This document shows, piece by piece, positions 17,608 to 25,937 of a DNA stretch of 40,380 bases; the stretch's first letter is position 1, and each line of letters begins with the position of its first letter. The DNA is taken from the NCBI GenBank assembly GCA_021160725.1, contig JAGHCA010000078.1:1-40380 (forward strand), in the 5' to 3' direction. A model generated the notes under the pieces. The model was not told the DNA's origin. It saw nothing but the letters and a program-made list of their open reading frames with translations, and did not search any database. The translations under genes were made by a program, and so were the position numbers. The DNA is from Dehalococcoidia bacterium. Lineage in GTDB: Bacteria; Chloroflexota; Dehalococcoidia; GIF9; AB-539-J10.

Positions 17608-19080
17608 TCATAACAGTGGTGGCTTTCTATTATGCCAATCAGTTGCTTGCTCATAGGCGAAGGCGATGCGCAACAGTGTTTCCTCGCTGAAGGGCTTGCC
17701 TATGATTTGCATACCTATAGGTAAATTGTCAGCGAAGCCAGCAGGTACGGAGATAGCAGGGATTCCAGCTATATTTACGGGTAAGGTGCATACATCGTTT
17801 AGATACATCTGCATCGGGTCTTCTAACTTTTCACCCAGCTTAAAAGGCACTGTGGGTGAAGTTGGAGTGACTAGGGCACTATATTTTTCAAAGGCTTGGT
17901 CGAATTCCTGTTTTATAAGTGCGCGCACCTTCTGTGCTTTGAGATAGTAAGCGTCGTAATAACCGGCGGATAAGGCATAAGTGCCTAGCATTATGCGTCT
18001 TTTAACTTCAGCCCCGAAGCCAAATTGTCGCGTTCTCTCCGTTGTCTCGATTACATTGCTGGCATCTCGCTCGGAAAAGCCGTACTTTACTCCATCATAT
18101 CGAGCTAAATTCGCTGAGGCTTCAGATGGAGCAAGTATATAGTAAGCTGCCAGTGCGTACTTAGTATGAGGTAGAGAAACCCCCCAATCTATTTCCGCAC
18201 CCAGCTCGTGTAGTTTATCTACGGCTGCTTCGAAAGCCGCTTTTACCTCGTCTTGCATGTCCTCGAGAAGGTATTCCTGAGGGACGCCGATTCTTAATCC
18301 TTTGATGTCTGGAATTAGTTGCTGGGTGTAATCTGGTACAGGGTGCGGCACTGAGGTTGAGTCTCGAGAGTCATGCCCGGCAATGGCATTCATTACCAGG
18401 GCACAATCAGTGACATCCTTGGTTATTGGCCCAATTTGGTCGAGGGAGCTGGCGAAGGCTACCAAACCGAAGCGGCTGACCCGTCCGTAAGTTGGTTTAA
18501 GCCCTACCACGCTGCAAAATCCTGCTGGTTGACGGATGCTGCCTCCGGTGTCGGAGCCTAGGGCATAGATGGTTTCATCGGCAGCCACGGCAGCTGCTGA
18601 GCCGCCGCTACTGCCTCCGGGGACACGCCTTAAATCCCAGGGGTTGTGGGTGGGGAAAAAGGCAGAGTGCTCCGTGGAAGAACCCATGGCGAATTCATCC
18701 ATATTCGTTTTCCCGATTATTATCGCCCTCTGTGCCTTCAATTTCTCCATTACTGTAGCATCATAGGGAGGGATGAAATTTTCCAGCATCTTTGAACTAC
18801 AGGTAGTTCTTATCCCTTTCGTGCATATGACGTCTTTGATTAAGGTAGGGATTCCGGCTAAGGGCGTAATTTCATGGGCAGTTTTGATGTAACTATCAGC
18901 TTTTTCTGCTTCTTTCAGTGCCACGTCTTCGGCAATAGTGACGCAGGCTTGAACTTTTTCTTCTATCTCGACAATGCGCTTCAGTACAGACTTCGTCAAG
19001 TCCAGTGAGGAAATCCTCCTTTGCTTAAGGAGCATGTGTGCTTCATGGATAGTTAGCTGGTGTAGTTTGTCTGTTGGCAT
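17608..19080 (-). CDS. gatA: Asp-tRNA(Asn)/Glu-tRNA(Gln) amidotransferase subunit A
   Basis: The glutaminase subunit of GatCAB, which releases ammonia for the GatB reaction. The 490-residue protein carries the amidase-signature triad Lys-Ser-Ser: K82 ([10 protein letters not shown]), S157 in [13 protein letters not shown], and S181 in [13 protein letters not shown]. These match K79, S154 and S178 of the staphylococcal enzyme with a constant offset of three. The ATG is two bases after the plsY stop, and AAGGAG lies within the plsY end about eleven bases upstream. Order on the minus strand is gatC-plsY-gatA, then glnA. Confidence 0.97.
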   Translation of the reverse strand: MPTDKLHQLTIHEAHMLLKQRRISSLDLTKSVLKRIVEIEEKVQACVTIAEDVALKEAEKADSYIKTAHEITPLAGIPTLIKDVICTKGIRTTCSSKMLENFIPPYDATVMEKLKAQRAIIIGKTNMDEFAMGSSTEHSAFFPTHNPWDLRRVPGGSSGGSAAAVAADETIYALGSDTGGSIRQPAGFCSVVGLKPTYGRVSRFGLVAFASSLDQIGPITKDVTDCALVMNAIAGHDSRDSTSVPHPVPDYTQQLIPDIKGLRIGVPQEYLLEDMQDEVKAAFEAAVDKLHELGAEIDWGVSLPHTKYALAAYYILAPSEASANLARYDGVKYGFSERDASNVIETTERTRQFGFGAEVKRRIMLGTYALSAGYYDAYYLKAQKVRALIKQEFDQAFEKYSALVTPTSPTVPFKLGEKLEDPMQMYLNDVCTLPVNIAGIPAISVPAGFADNLPIGMQIIGKPFSEETLLRIAFAYEQATDWHNRKPPLL

Positions 19081-19082
19081 GT

Positions 19083-19739
19083 TTAGAGTCTCTCCTTAAG
19101 GCTGCGGCGCTTGATAACTTTGTGCCAGTCACCACCGGATTTGTCACGCATCTCTTTGAGCCTGGGGATGTATTGTATGCCCAGGAATATTCCTATGCCT
19201 ATGGAGTAGAATACTAAAGCCAAGGGCTCGCCGTAGCGTTCAACGTAAATAAATCCCGCGACAAATGGGAAAACAATAAGGAGTAAGCTATAACTAAAGG
19301 TGGGATTACGAGTGATCAATAGAGCTACGAAGAAGACTGCAAAGAGGAATGGCACTGCCAAGGGCATCAGAAAAATGAGAATCCCGATGGCAGCAGCTGC
19401 GCCTTTGCCACCACGGAATTTGAGGGAGATGGGAAAGATATGGCCTATTACGGCGGCTATGCCGGTGAGCCCGGCAAGAAAATCGAATGGTGAAATCAGA
19501 GGATTGCCCAACAACCACCGCACCAAAAGAATTGCTCCTACACCTTTGCCCAGGTCAGCCAAGGTTACTAGCACAGCCTCCATCGGCCCGACCTGGTAGA
19601 AGACATTCATAGCACCCATGTTTTTGCTTCCGACCTGTCGGATGTCTATCCCTTTTCTCAGACGACCGGCAAGATATGCTGAAGGAAAGGAACCAAGGAG
19701 GTAGCCAATTATGATGGCGATAACGATGTTGTTAATCAT
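19083..19739 (-). CDS. plsY: Glycerol-3-phosphate acyltransferase PlsY
   Basis: Membrane enzyme that transfers acyl groups from acyl phosphate to glycerol-3-phosphate, the first step of phospholipid synthesis with PlsX. The 218-residue protein has about five membrane segments. It shows the conserved motif [15 protein letters not shown] followed by [11 protein letters not shown], a variant of the usual GSGNIGATN. The second motif [13 protein letters not shown] is intact. It sits between gatC (13 bases) and gatA (two bases), an unusual position inside an amidotransferase operon. The product implies ester-linked bacterial lipids. Confidence 0.94.
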   Translation of the reverse strand: MINNIVIAIIIGYLLGSFPSAYLAGRLRKGIDIRQVGSKNMGAMNVFYQVGPMEAVLVTLADLGKGVGAILLVRWLLGNPLISPFDFLAGLTGIAAVIGHIFPISLKFRGGKGAAAAIGILIFLMPLAVPFLFAVFFVALLITRNPTFSYSLLLIVFPFVAGFIYVERYGEPLALVFYSIGIGIFLGIQYIPRLKEMRDKSGGDWHKVIKRRSLKERL

Positions 19740-19752
19740 TTGCCTGATGGGC

Positions 19753-20040
19753 TCACTCTAGTATTGCTTGAACTTTAAAACATTTTTCAGCTTGTTTTGG
19801 TGCGTTTGATAAAATCTCAGCTTGGGAATATGAGTCAGCTACATTGTCTTCCCTGAAGACATTTTGTAGCGGGATGATATGTGCCAGTGGTGCCACATTG
19901 TCTGTATTTACGTGCTTTAGTATTTCGAAATTCTCCAGAATATTAGATAGCTGAAGACTGAATTTCTCCACATCCTCCTCGCTTAAGCCCAAGCGAGCAA
20001 GCCAAGCGATATGCTTCACCTGTTCGTAACTCAGTTTCAT
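19753..20040 (-). CDS. gatC: Asp-tRNA(Asn)/Glu-tRNA(Gln) amidotransferase subunit C
   Basis: The small subunit that wraps GatA and GatB together. The 95 residues match the family. The opening KLSYEQVKHIAWLARLGLSEEDVEKFSLQLSNILENFEIL is the typical helical N-terminus, and the middle VAPLAHIIPLQNVFREDNV is the conserved interface. It is the first gene of gatC-plsY-gatA. The ATG has no Shine-Dalgarno site. An extended -10 (TGCTATAAT) lies 18 bases upstream, so the leader is predicted to be about ten bases long. Confidence 0.95.
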   Translation of the reverse strand: MKLSYEQVKHIAWLARLGLSEEDVEKFSLQLSNILENFEILKHVNTDNVAPLAHIIPLQNVFREDNVADSYSQAEILSNAPKQAEKCFKVQAILE

Positions 20041-20057
20041 TATTGCTAAGTTGTATG

Positions 20058-20066
20058 ATTATAGCA
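20058..20066 (-). promoter_or_regulatory. Extended -10 promoter of gatC-plsY-gatA
   Basis: TGCTATAAT on the minus strand, a perfect extended -10. The predicted start is near 20051, about eleven bases before the gatC ATG. No good -35 is present, which is usual for extended -10 promoters. Confidence 0.6.
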
Positions 20067-20220
20067 TCTAACTTTCAGCGTAGCCATCCCAAATCCTGCG
20101 GTTGTCTAACATCCGGTGCCATTCAGATTCCTTTACCTCTTGGCATTCTGTTATTCTTCGCTGTCCCAATTTATCTGGATTTCTCAGAATGATGCTGCTA
20201 AGCGCTCTGTGTGACAGCGG

Positions 20221-20249
20221 TTGCTTATCTTTCGGAACAAGATTATAAT
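20221..20249 (+). promoter_or_regulatory. Promoter of the EF-G-like gene
   Basis: TTGCTT (20221-20226), a 17-base spacer, and a perfect TATAAT (20244-20249). The predicted transcription start, about 20256, is only two bases before the ATG at 20258. This is the clearest leaderless candidate in the window. Confidence 0.75.
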
Positions 20250-20257
20250 TGGGGGCT

Positions 20258-22312
20258 ATGGAAATCCGAAATGTTGTCTTGCTATCTCATCAAGGAGCGG
20301 GGAAAACCTCGCTTGCCGAGTTTATGCTCTTCACCTCAGGTGTCAATCAGCGTTTGGGGAGCGTTGCAGATGGCACCGCTACCTCAGATTATGACCCCCT
20401 TGAGGTGGAACGTGGTATGGGCATTAACCTTTCCCTACTTTCATTTGAGTGGCAGGGTACGAAGCTGAATCTCATTGATACCCCGGGATATGCTGATTTC
20501 ATTGGTGAAGTAAGATCAGGGCTGAGGGTAACGGAGGGAGCAGTAATTGTAGTCTGCGCTGCTTCAGGTGTGGAAGTCGGCACAGAACAGATGTGGAATG
20601 ATGCTGAGAAGGCAAAGCTGCCTCGGTTAATATTTGTTAATAAGATGGAACGTGATAATGCTGATTTCTTCTCTACGTTGGAAGCAATTCAGGCTAAATT
20701 GTCACCGAAATGTTTACCTCTGCAATTACCCATAGGTTCGCAAAGCGATTTTCAAGGCATTATAGATCTGGCAACTATGCAAGCTTACATTGGCGACACT
20801 ATGAAAAAGGCTGAAATCCCTTCGACACTTCAGAAACAAGCAGAAGCTAGCCGTGAGAAATTAGTGGAGGCTGCTGTGGAAAGTGACGATGAACTTATTA
20901 ACAAATATCTGGAAGGCGAAGCCATAACTAATGAGGAAATTATTGTCGCCATAAAGAAATCTACAATCGCTGGTAAACTGGTGCCGGTTTTTGTTGGCTC
21001 TGCCTTGCAGGGTATCGGTGTCCAGCAAGTCCTCAATGGCATTTGCTGCTACTTGCCTTCGCCGGAAGAAAAAGATGCCTTTGTGGCCAAGAATGTGGCT
21101 ACCGGTAATCAAGAGGAAATCAAACCTGATTCGGAAGCTCCCTTGTCAAGTCTCGTTTTTAAAACTACTGCAGACCCTTATGTGGGCAAGCTTAGCTATT
21201 TTCGGGTTTATTCAGGTGTTTTTTTCAGCAACTCCCAGGTTTGGAATGCTAACAAGGATAGCATAGAACGGATAGGTCAACTCTTTACCATGCTGGGAAA
21301 AAATCAACAGCAGGTGCCTCAGATCGGTGCTGGAGATATTGGGGTGGTGGCGAAGTTGGGGTTAACCACGACTGGTGACACCCTCTGCGCTCGCGAGCAT
21401 TCTGTGATATTCGAGGGTATTGAGTTTCCCCACGCGAATTTCAGCATGGCAATCCAACCTCAAACTAAAACCGATTTAGACAAGATGAGCACCGCTTTGC
21501 CCAAAATCTGCGAAGAGGATCCTTCTCTCCAAATACGTCGCGAACCTGATACTAACGAGTTTATTATTTCTGGAGTTGGTGATAGCCATCTGGAAATAGC
21601 CAGGGAAAAACTACGGCGCAAGTTTGGAGTAGCTGTGAAATTGAGCTTGCCAAAAATTCCCTACAAGGAAACCATCACTGTATCCACAAAGGCAGAATAT
21701 AAACATAAAAAGCAGAGTGGAGGGCATGGTCAATACGGCCATGTCTTTCTGGAGTTGGAACCTTTGCCTCGGGGGGGGGGATTTGAATTTGTTGAGAAAA
21801 TCTTCGGTGGGGCAATACCCCAGAACTATATTCCCTCTGTGGAAAAGGGGGTTAATGAGGCAAAAGAGGAAGGGGTTTTAGCTGGTTATCCCGTAACAGA
21901 CGTGAAAGCAACACTTTATGATGGTAGCTTCCATTCAGTAGATTCTTCAGATATTGCTTTTAAGATTGCTGGGGCACAAGCCTTTAAGAAAGGATTATCA
22001 CAAGGTCAGCCGGTGTTGCTTGAGCCTATAATGAGGCTCAAAATAACTGTGCCTGAAGCATATACCGGAGATATTACCAGTGATCTTAATACTAAGAGGG
22101 GGCGAGTGCTTGGTATGAGTCCTAGCGATGGCATCAATGTCATTGATGCTCAGGCACCTTATGCAGAGTTGCTTCGTTATGCCACAGATTTAAGATCGAT
22201 GACGCAAGGGCGCAGTGACTTTGTCATGGAATTTGACCATTATGAAGAGGTGCCTGCTCATCTCACTCAGAAAATCATCGCTGACACGAAAAAGACGGGC
22301 AAGGGCGATTGA
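20258..22312 (+). CDS. Elongation factor G-like translational GTPase (FusA2-type)
   Basis: A 684-residue ribosome-associated GTPase of the EF-G-like branch, shorter and more divergent than the main EF-G. Counting from the ATG at 20258, G1 is SHQGAGKTS (10-18), G3 is DTPGYADF (74-81), and G4 is NKMERD (128-133). The C-terminal domains IV and V follow, with KQSGGHGQYGHVFLELEPLPRG and DITSDLNTKRGRVLGM. The switch-I region reads ERGMGINLS where EF-G has ERGITI, so the usual threonine is missing. A run of ten G residues (21771-21780) lies in the coding sequence. A TTG start three codons earlier is possible but less likely. Its precise role relative to canonical EF-G is unknown. Confidence 0.9.
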   Translation: MEIRNVVLLSHQGAGKTSLAEFMLFTSGVNQRLGSVADGTATSDYDPLEVERGMGINLSLLSFEWQGTKLNLIDTPGYADFIGEVRSGLRVTEGAVIVVCAASGVEVGTEQMWNDAEKAKLPRLIFVNKMERDNADFFSTLEAIQAKLSPKCLPLQLPIGSQSDFQGIIDLATMQAYIGDTMKKAEIPSTLQKQAEASREKLVEAAVESDDELINKYLEGEAITNEEIIVAIKKSTIAGKLVPVFVGSALQGIGVQQVLNGICCYLPSPEEKDAFVAKNVATGNQEEIKPDSEAPLSSLVFKTTADPYVGKLSYFRVYSGVFFSNSQVWNANKDSIERIGQLFTMLGKNQQQVPQIGAGDIGVVAKLGLTTTGDTLCAREHSVIFEGIEFPHANFSMAIQPQTKTDLDKMSTALPKICEEDPSLQIRREPDTNEFIISGVGDSHLEIAREKLRRKFGVAVKLSLPKIPYKETITVSTKAEYKHKKQSGGHGQYGHVFLELEPLPRGGGFEFVEKIFGGAIPQNYIPSVEKGVNEAKEEGVLAGYPVTDVKATLYDGSFHSVDSSDIAFKIAGAQAFKKGLSQGQPVLLEPIMRLKITVPEAYTGDITSDLNTKRGRVLGMSPSDGINVIDAQAPYAELLRYATDLRSMTQGRSDFVMEFDHYEEVPAHLTQKIIADTKKTGKGD

Positions 22313-22451
22313 GAGCATCTGGAGAAGCTACATCGTTGAGTTTGAACACCTCATCTTAAAATCGCTTCGCGAATACATAAGGTAGAGAAGTTTAATCTTC
22401 GTCGACTATTGTGTCATCGTTTAGTGCATTTTATACTGTGGAGACATAGAC

Positions 22452-22474
22452 CCAGCTCGCAAAGCTGGTTTTTT
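22452..22474 (+). terminator. Rho-independent terminator after the EF-G-like gene
   Basis: CCAGCT, loop CGCAA, AGCTGG, then six T residues. The 6-bp GC-containing stem and U tract fit an intrinsic terminator on the plus strand, 140 bases after the stop codon. The convergent etfA gene ends 54 bases beyond the end of the stem, at 22506. Read in the other direction there is no U tract after the stem. Confidence 0.8.
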
Positions 22475-22505
22475 CAAGTGTTTCTAACTATCCGTCTACG
22501 TTATT

Positions 22506-23507
22506 CTAGCCAGCCAATAATTCCCTTAGCTTGTTAGTGAAAGCTGGCACCACTTCTTCGTATTTGCCTACCACTCCAAATTCCGCCTCTCTGAATATAT
22601 TAGCCTCAGGGTCTTTGTTGATAGCTATGATATGTTTGGACCCTGAACATCCAGCTATGTGTTGGCTAGAGCCGGAAATGGCTATAGCGATGTAGATATC
22701 AGGAGCGACAATTTTGCCAGTGAGGCCGATATGTAGTGCCGCTGGCACCCAGCCATTATCAGCAGGGGGGCGTGAGGCACCTACTGCGCCGTGCAGCAAA
22801 TCAGCCAGTTCCTTCAACGTAGTCTGGAAAGGTTCAGGTCCACCCAACCCTCTGCCTCCACTGACAATAACAGAGGCATCCTCAAGTTTAACGCCGACCG
22901 CTTCTTCCTTCACGGTTTCTATTATCTTCGCCCTTACCTTCGATGTATCTATGTCAATCTTAAAGGGTATGACTTCTCCTTTCCTTGAGTTATCGCGATC
23001 CAATGGTGACATTGCCTTGGATCTAACCGTAGCCATCTGAGGCATAAGCTCGCTGGTGAATACGGCTCGAGCGTTGCCGCCATAAGCGGGCCGCGTTTGT
23101 ATTAGCAACTTTGTCTCAGGGTCTATGCTTAAGTCGAGACAGTCTGTTGCTAAGCTGGTATCTAGTCTGAACGCAAGGCGAGGAGCCAGGTCTCTACCCA
23201 TAAATGTTTGCCCCATAAGTATTATCCGGGGCGAAATATCCTTTACCAATTTTTCAACGGCTTGTATATGGAAATCTGCTTGATATTCTTTGAGGGCAGG
23301 ATGTTCTACCGTGTAAACCTTGTCTGCTCCAAAGGCAATTGCTTCTTTGGAAGCTTCGCCAATCGCATCGCTGGTCAACAGGCAGGATAAGCTTTCCTGC
23401 AGGCTATCAGCAAGTTTTCTGCCACATCCTAACAACTCAGTGGTAATAGAGGCTAGCTTCCCATCTGCTAGCTCGCCACAAACTAATATACCTTTGTATT
23501 CAGCCAT
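22506..23507 (-). CDS. etfA: Electron transfer flavoprotein subunit alpha
   Basis: The FAD-carrying subunit of ETF, which passes electrons from acyl-CoA dehydrogenases or other flavoproteins toward the membrane chain. The 333-residue protein has the C-terminal FAD domain with VIVSGGRGLGGPEPF, GASRPPADNGWVP, and the loop ISGSSQHIAGCSGSKHIIAINKD. The start is taken as the second of two adjacent ATGs, five bases after AAGGAGG. The first ATG (23510) is only two bases from it. It lies 18 bases after etfB and is certainly co-transcribed with it. No dehydrogenase or ETF-quinone oxidoreductase gene is beside it. Confidence 0.95.
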   Translation of the reverse strand: MAEYKGILVCGELADGKLASITTELLGCGRKLADSLQESLSCLLTSDAIGEASKEAIAFGADKVYTVEHPALKEYQADFHIQAVEKLVKDISPRIILMGQTFMGRDLAPRLAFRLDTSLATDCLDLSIDPETKLLIQTRPAYGGNARAVFTSELMPQMATVRSKAMSPLDRDNSRKGEVIPFKIDIDTSKVRAKIIETVKEEAVGVKLEDASVIVSGGRGLGGPEPFQTTLKELADLLHGAVGASRPPADNGWVPAALHIGLTGKIVAPDIYIAIAISGSSQHIAGCSGSKHIIAINKDPEANIFREAEFGVVGKYEEVVPAFTNKLRELLAG

Positions 23508-23525
23508 CATTTCCTCCTTGATTTC

Positions 23526-24326
23526 TTAAAGCAATTTGGCTTCCTTGAGCCTCACGGCTAGGTTAGCACCAGCTTCTGCGGGCGTCTCACCTGAGATTAT
23601 TTCACATTTGGCTTCCTTGACTGGCTGGAAGAGTTTATCTAACTTACTGTGTCTTCCAGCGGCGCCAACCTGTGAAGGCTCAAGTCCGATATCGGCTGGT
23701 TTCCAAACGACAGGTTGTTTTTTACCCGCTGCCATGATTCCTTTTAAGGTGGCATAACGAAGCGCTCCCAACTCGCTGGTTACCGTAATTAGGGCAGGTA
23801 ATGTCACTTCAACAGAGCGATAGCCATCAGGAATAACTTGCTCGACTTTTGCTTTGCCATTGGTGATTTCTACCTTACGGGCTAAAGTTACAGCTGGGAT
23901 TCCTAAGATCTCAGCAATTCCTAGCCCCACCTGCCCTGCATCCCAGTCAGAGGATTGCCTCCCGCAGAAGATAATGTCATATTCCCCTATTTTTTTTATT
24001 GCCATAGCCAGGGCATTGGCGGTTGACCAGCTATCGCCATCCTCAAAAGCTTCGTCTTCCAGAAGAATTAGTTCATCGCTCCCCACGGCTAATGTTTTCT
24101 TAATCACATCGCGAACGAAGTTGTTACCCAAGCTGAGCGCAGTGATTTTGCCCCCCACGGTATCCTTGATTTTGAGAGCAGCTTCCAAGGCGAATTCCTC
24201 GTATTGACCGATAACAGGTTTTATGTCTGGCGGTACGGTCATTTTGTTGTTTGTCACCCTAAATACCGTCGGTGGTGCCTCAGGATCGGGTACTTGCTTG
24301 CAACAGACAATCATATTAACTGGCAT
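23526..24326 (-). CDS. etfB: Electron transfer flavoprotein subunit beta
   Basis: Partner of EtfA that binds AMP or, in bifurcating forms, FAD. The 266 residues begin MIVCCKQVPDPEAPPTVFRV and contain the signature region ALSLGNNFVRDVIKKTLAVGSDELILLED, GRQSSDWDAGQVGLGIAEILGIP and LPALITVTSELGALRYATLKGIMAA. A perfect AAGGAGG lies seven bases before the ATG. It is first in an etfB-etfA operon with its own promoter. I cannot tell from sequence alone whether this ETF is bifurcating. Confidence 0.95.
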   Translation of the reverse strand: MPVNMIVCCKQVPDPEAPPTVFRVTNNKMTVPPDIKPVIGQYEEFALEAALKIKDTVGGKITALSLGNNFVRDVIKKTLAVGSDELILLEDEAFEDGDSWSTANALAMAIKKIGEYDIIFCGRQSSDWDAGQVGLGIAEILGIPAVTLARKVEITNGKAKVEQVIPDGYRSVEVTLPALITVTSELGALRYATLKGIMAAGKKQPVVWKPADIGLEPSQVGAAGRHSKLDKLFQPVKEAKCEIISGETPAEAGANLAVRLKEAKLL

Positions 24327-24358
24327 TCCCTGACCTCCTTAAAGATTTTTGAAGCTAA

Positions 24359-24387
24359 AGGATATATGAAAGCCTGTCTTACGTCAA
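24359..24387 (-). promoter_or_regulatory. Promoter of etfBA
   Basis: Minus strand TTGACG (24387 to 24382), 17-base spacer, TATCCT (24364 to 24359). The -35 differs from consensus at one base and the -10 at two. The predicted start near 24352 gives a leader of about 25 bases containing the AAGGAGG of etfB. Confidence 0.6.
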
Positions 24388-24570
24388 TAATCTAAATCAC
24401 GCCGATTCGATATTAACAGCCTAAGGATTTGAGTGTTAATAGCTACTTTGGTCGCAGAAATAATGTTAAAATAGGTGGGAATTATTATTTGTGGGAATAT
24501 TTTTACATCTGCCGTCGAGAAGGCTTCTAAACCACCCAATCAAATCAGTCTCCTTTGTTAGGCACAAGCC

Positions 24571-25068
24571 ATGGAAATTAAATTCATTGCAGATAACAAC
24601 GTTGGTAAGCTAGCCAGATGGTTAAGGCTGATGGGCTATGATACTCTGTTGTTTAGGCAAAAGGATGATAGCCGAATGATTAACACTGCTCTTAATGAAG
24701 ATAGGGTGATTTTGACTAAAGATGCTCAATTCATGAAAAGACGATTGGTCACAAATGGCACGCTCAAAGCTATACTCGTTAAACAGGATGACCCTGTAGT
24801 TCAAATACAAGAAGTGGTGAAACTTTTGAATTTAAATTGTCATTTCAAACCCTTCTCGCTTTGTCTGGAATGTAACCGAGCATTGCAGCCTCGAAGTAAA
24901 GAAGAGATGGAACATCTGGTTCCCCCTCGCGTTTATGAAACTCAAACTCTATATATGGAATGTCCTGCCTGCCATCGTATCTACTGGCAGGGAACACACT
25001 GGCAGGCGATGGTTAGGAAGTTGCAGGACTTGGAAGAAGGGAGAAACAAGGATCATACTTCAGGCTAA
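24571..25068 (+). CDS. Mut7-C family RNase (PIN-like, with zinc ribbon)
   Basis: A 165-residue protein of the Mut7-C (former DUF82) family, which has a PIN-like nuclease fold followed by a zinc ribbon. The N-terminus MEIKFIADNNVGKLARWLRLMGYDTL carries the acidic residue D8. The second acidic site is ILTKDAQF (D51). The ribbon cysteines are C98, C101, C131 and C134 (CLEC and CPAC). A role as an RNase is inferred from the fold, and its substrate is unknown. The ATG has only a weak AGG upstream. An extended -10 candidate TGTTAAAAT lies at 24464-24472. It stands 95 bases ahead of coaX and is likely a separate unit. Confidence 0.88.
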   Translation: MEIKFIADNNVGKLARWLRLMGYDTLLFRQKDDSRMINTALNEDRVILTKDAQFMKRRLVTNGTLKAILVKQDDPVVQIQEVVKLLNLNCHFKPFSLCLECNRALQPRSKEEMEHLVPPRVYETQTLYMECPACHRIYWQGTHWQAMVRKLQDLEEGRNKDHTSG

Positions 25069-25113
25069 TGTCCATTTTGCAGAGCTTCAAAAGTAGCATG
25101 GATTAGCTAGTAA

Positions 25114-25135
25114 TGCTATACTCAAATCATATAAT
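25114..25135 (+). promoter_or_regulatory. Two -10 elements upstream of coaX
   Basis: An extended -10, TGCTATACT (25114-25122), and a perfect TATAAT (25130-25135). The second predicts a start near 25142 and a leader of about 22 bases without a clear Shine-Dalgarno site. Which of the two is used cannot be told from sequence. Confidence 0.45.
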
Positions 25136-25163
25136 ACCAGGCGAATATAGATAAAGCTAAGCA

Positions 25164-25937
25164 ATGATGTTATTAGCCATTGATATCGGGAACACAAATA
25201 TTAAGCTGGGGGTGTTTGATGGCGACAAGCTAAAAGCTGCTTGGAATTTGGCTACTGACATTCATCACACTTCAGATGAGTATGGGGGAGTGGTGCTCGA
25301 CCTCATGGAGAGGGGAAAAGTTCTGGCTTCAAAGGTTACTGGAGTGGTATTATGCGGCGTCGTACCACCACTGCTGCCTACATTCATGGAGATGTGTAAG
25401 GAATATTTGAATACTAAACCCTTGGTGGTCGAGGCTGGTATCAAGACAGGCATGCGCATCCGGTTGGATAATCCTCGTGAGGTTGGTCCTGATCGCGTGG
25501 TCAATGCCATGGCTGCCAAGAACCTCTACGGGAAGCCGGTGATAATTATTGACCTTGGCACTGCTACCACCTTCGACGTTGTTTCAAAGGAGGGCGATTA
25601 TCTTGGCGGGGCTATTGCCCCAGGCATTCTCGTAGCTACTGAAGCTTTATTCACTCGTACTGCTGCGCTCCCTCGGATAGAACTAATCCATCCCAAGCAA
25701 GCCATCGGCAGAAATACTATCGCAGCTATGCAATCGGGTATTATATTTGGTTACATTGAGCTCATTGGAGGTATGATTCGACGAATAGAAGAGGAATTGG
25801 GAGGCAAGGCGAAGGTGATAGCCACAGGTGGTCAGGCTTACCCTTTTGCCGAAGAGATAGTAGCTATAGACGTGATAAATCCCAATTTAACCTTGATTGG
25901 ACTGCGACTCATCTATGAAATGAATAGGGAGCAGTAA
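25164..25937 (+). CDS. coaX: Type III pantothenate kinase
   Basis: Phosphorylates pantothenate, the first step of coenzyme A synthesis. The 257-residue protein has the ASKHA-fold motifs of the CoaX class: phosphate loop LAIDIGNTNIKLGVFDG (about 3-19), GPDRVVNAMAA (active-site Asp), DLGTATTFDVV, and GGAIAPGI. Its TAA overlaps the coaBC ATG by one base, which implies translational coupling of two enzymes of the same pathway. Two adjacent ATG codons are possible starts, 25164 and 25167. Confidence 0.96.
   Translation: MMLLAIDIGNTNIKLGVFDGDKLKAAWNLATDIHHTSDEYGGVVLDLMERGKVLASKVTGVVLCGVVPPLLPTFMEMCKEYLNTKPLVVEAGIKTGMRIRLDNPREVGPDRVVNAMAAKNLYGKPVIIIDLGTATTFDVVSKEGDYLGGAIAPGILVATEALFTRTAALPRIELIHPKQAIGRNTIAAMQSGIIFGYIELIGGMIRRIEEELGGKAKVIATGGQAYPFAEEIVAIDVINPNLTLIGLRLIYEMNREQ

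Noticed and set aside
17439-17654. Basic 71-codon minus-strand frame between gatA and glnA (MGKRLRIKAIKKPGRQRQ)
   Set aside because: It looks faintly like a ribosomal protein, but the only good ATG lies inside gatA, the inner ATG has no ribosome site, and it overlaps the glnA start out of frame.
22452-22468. Terminator for etfA on the minus strand
   Set aside because: The hairpin serves the plus strand. Read from etfA it is preceded by A residues but not followed by U residues.
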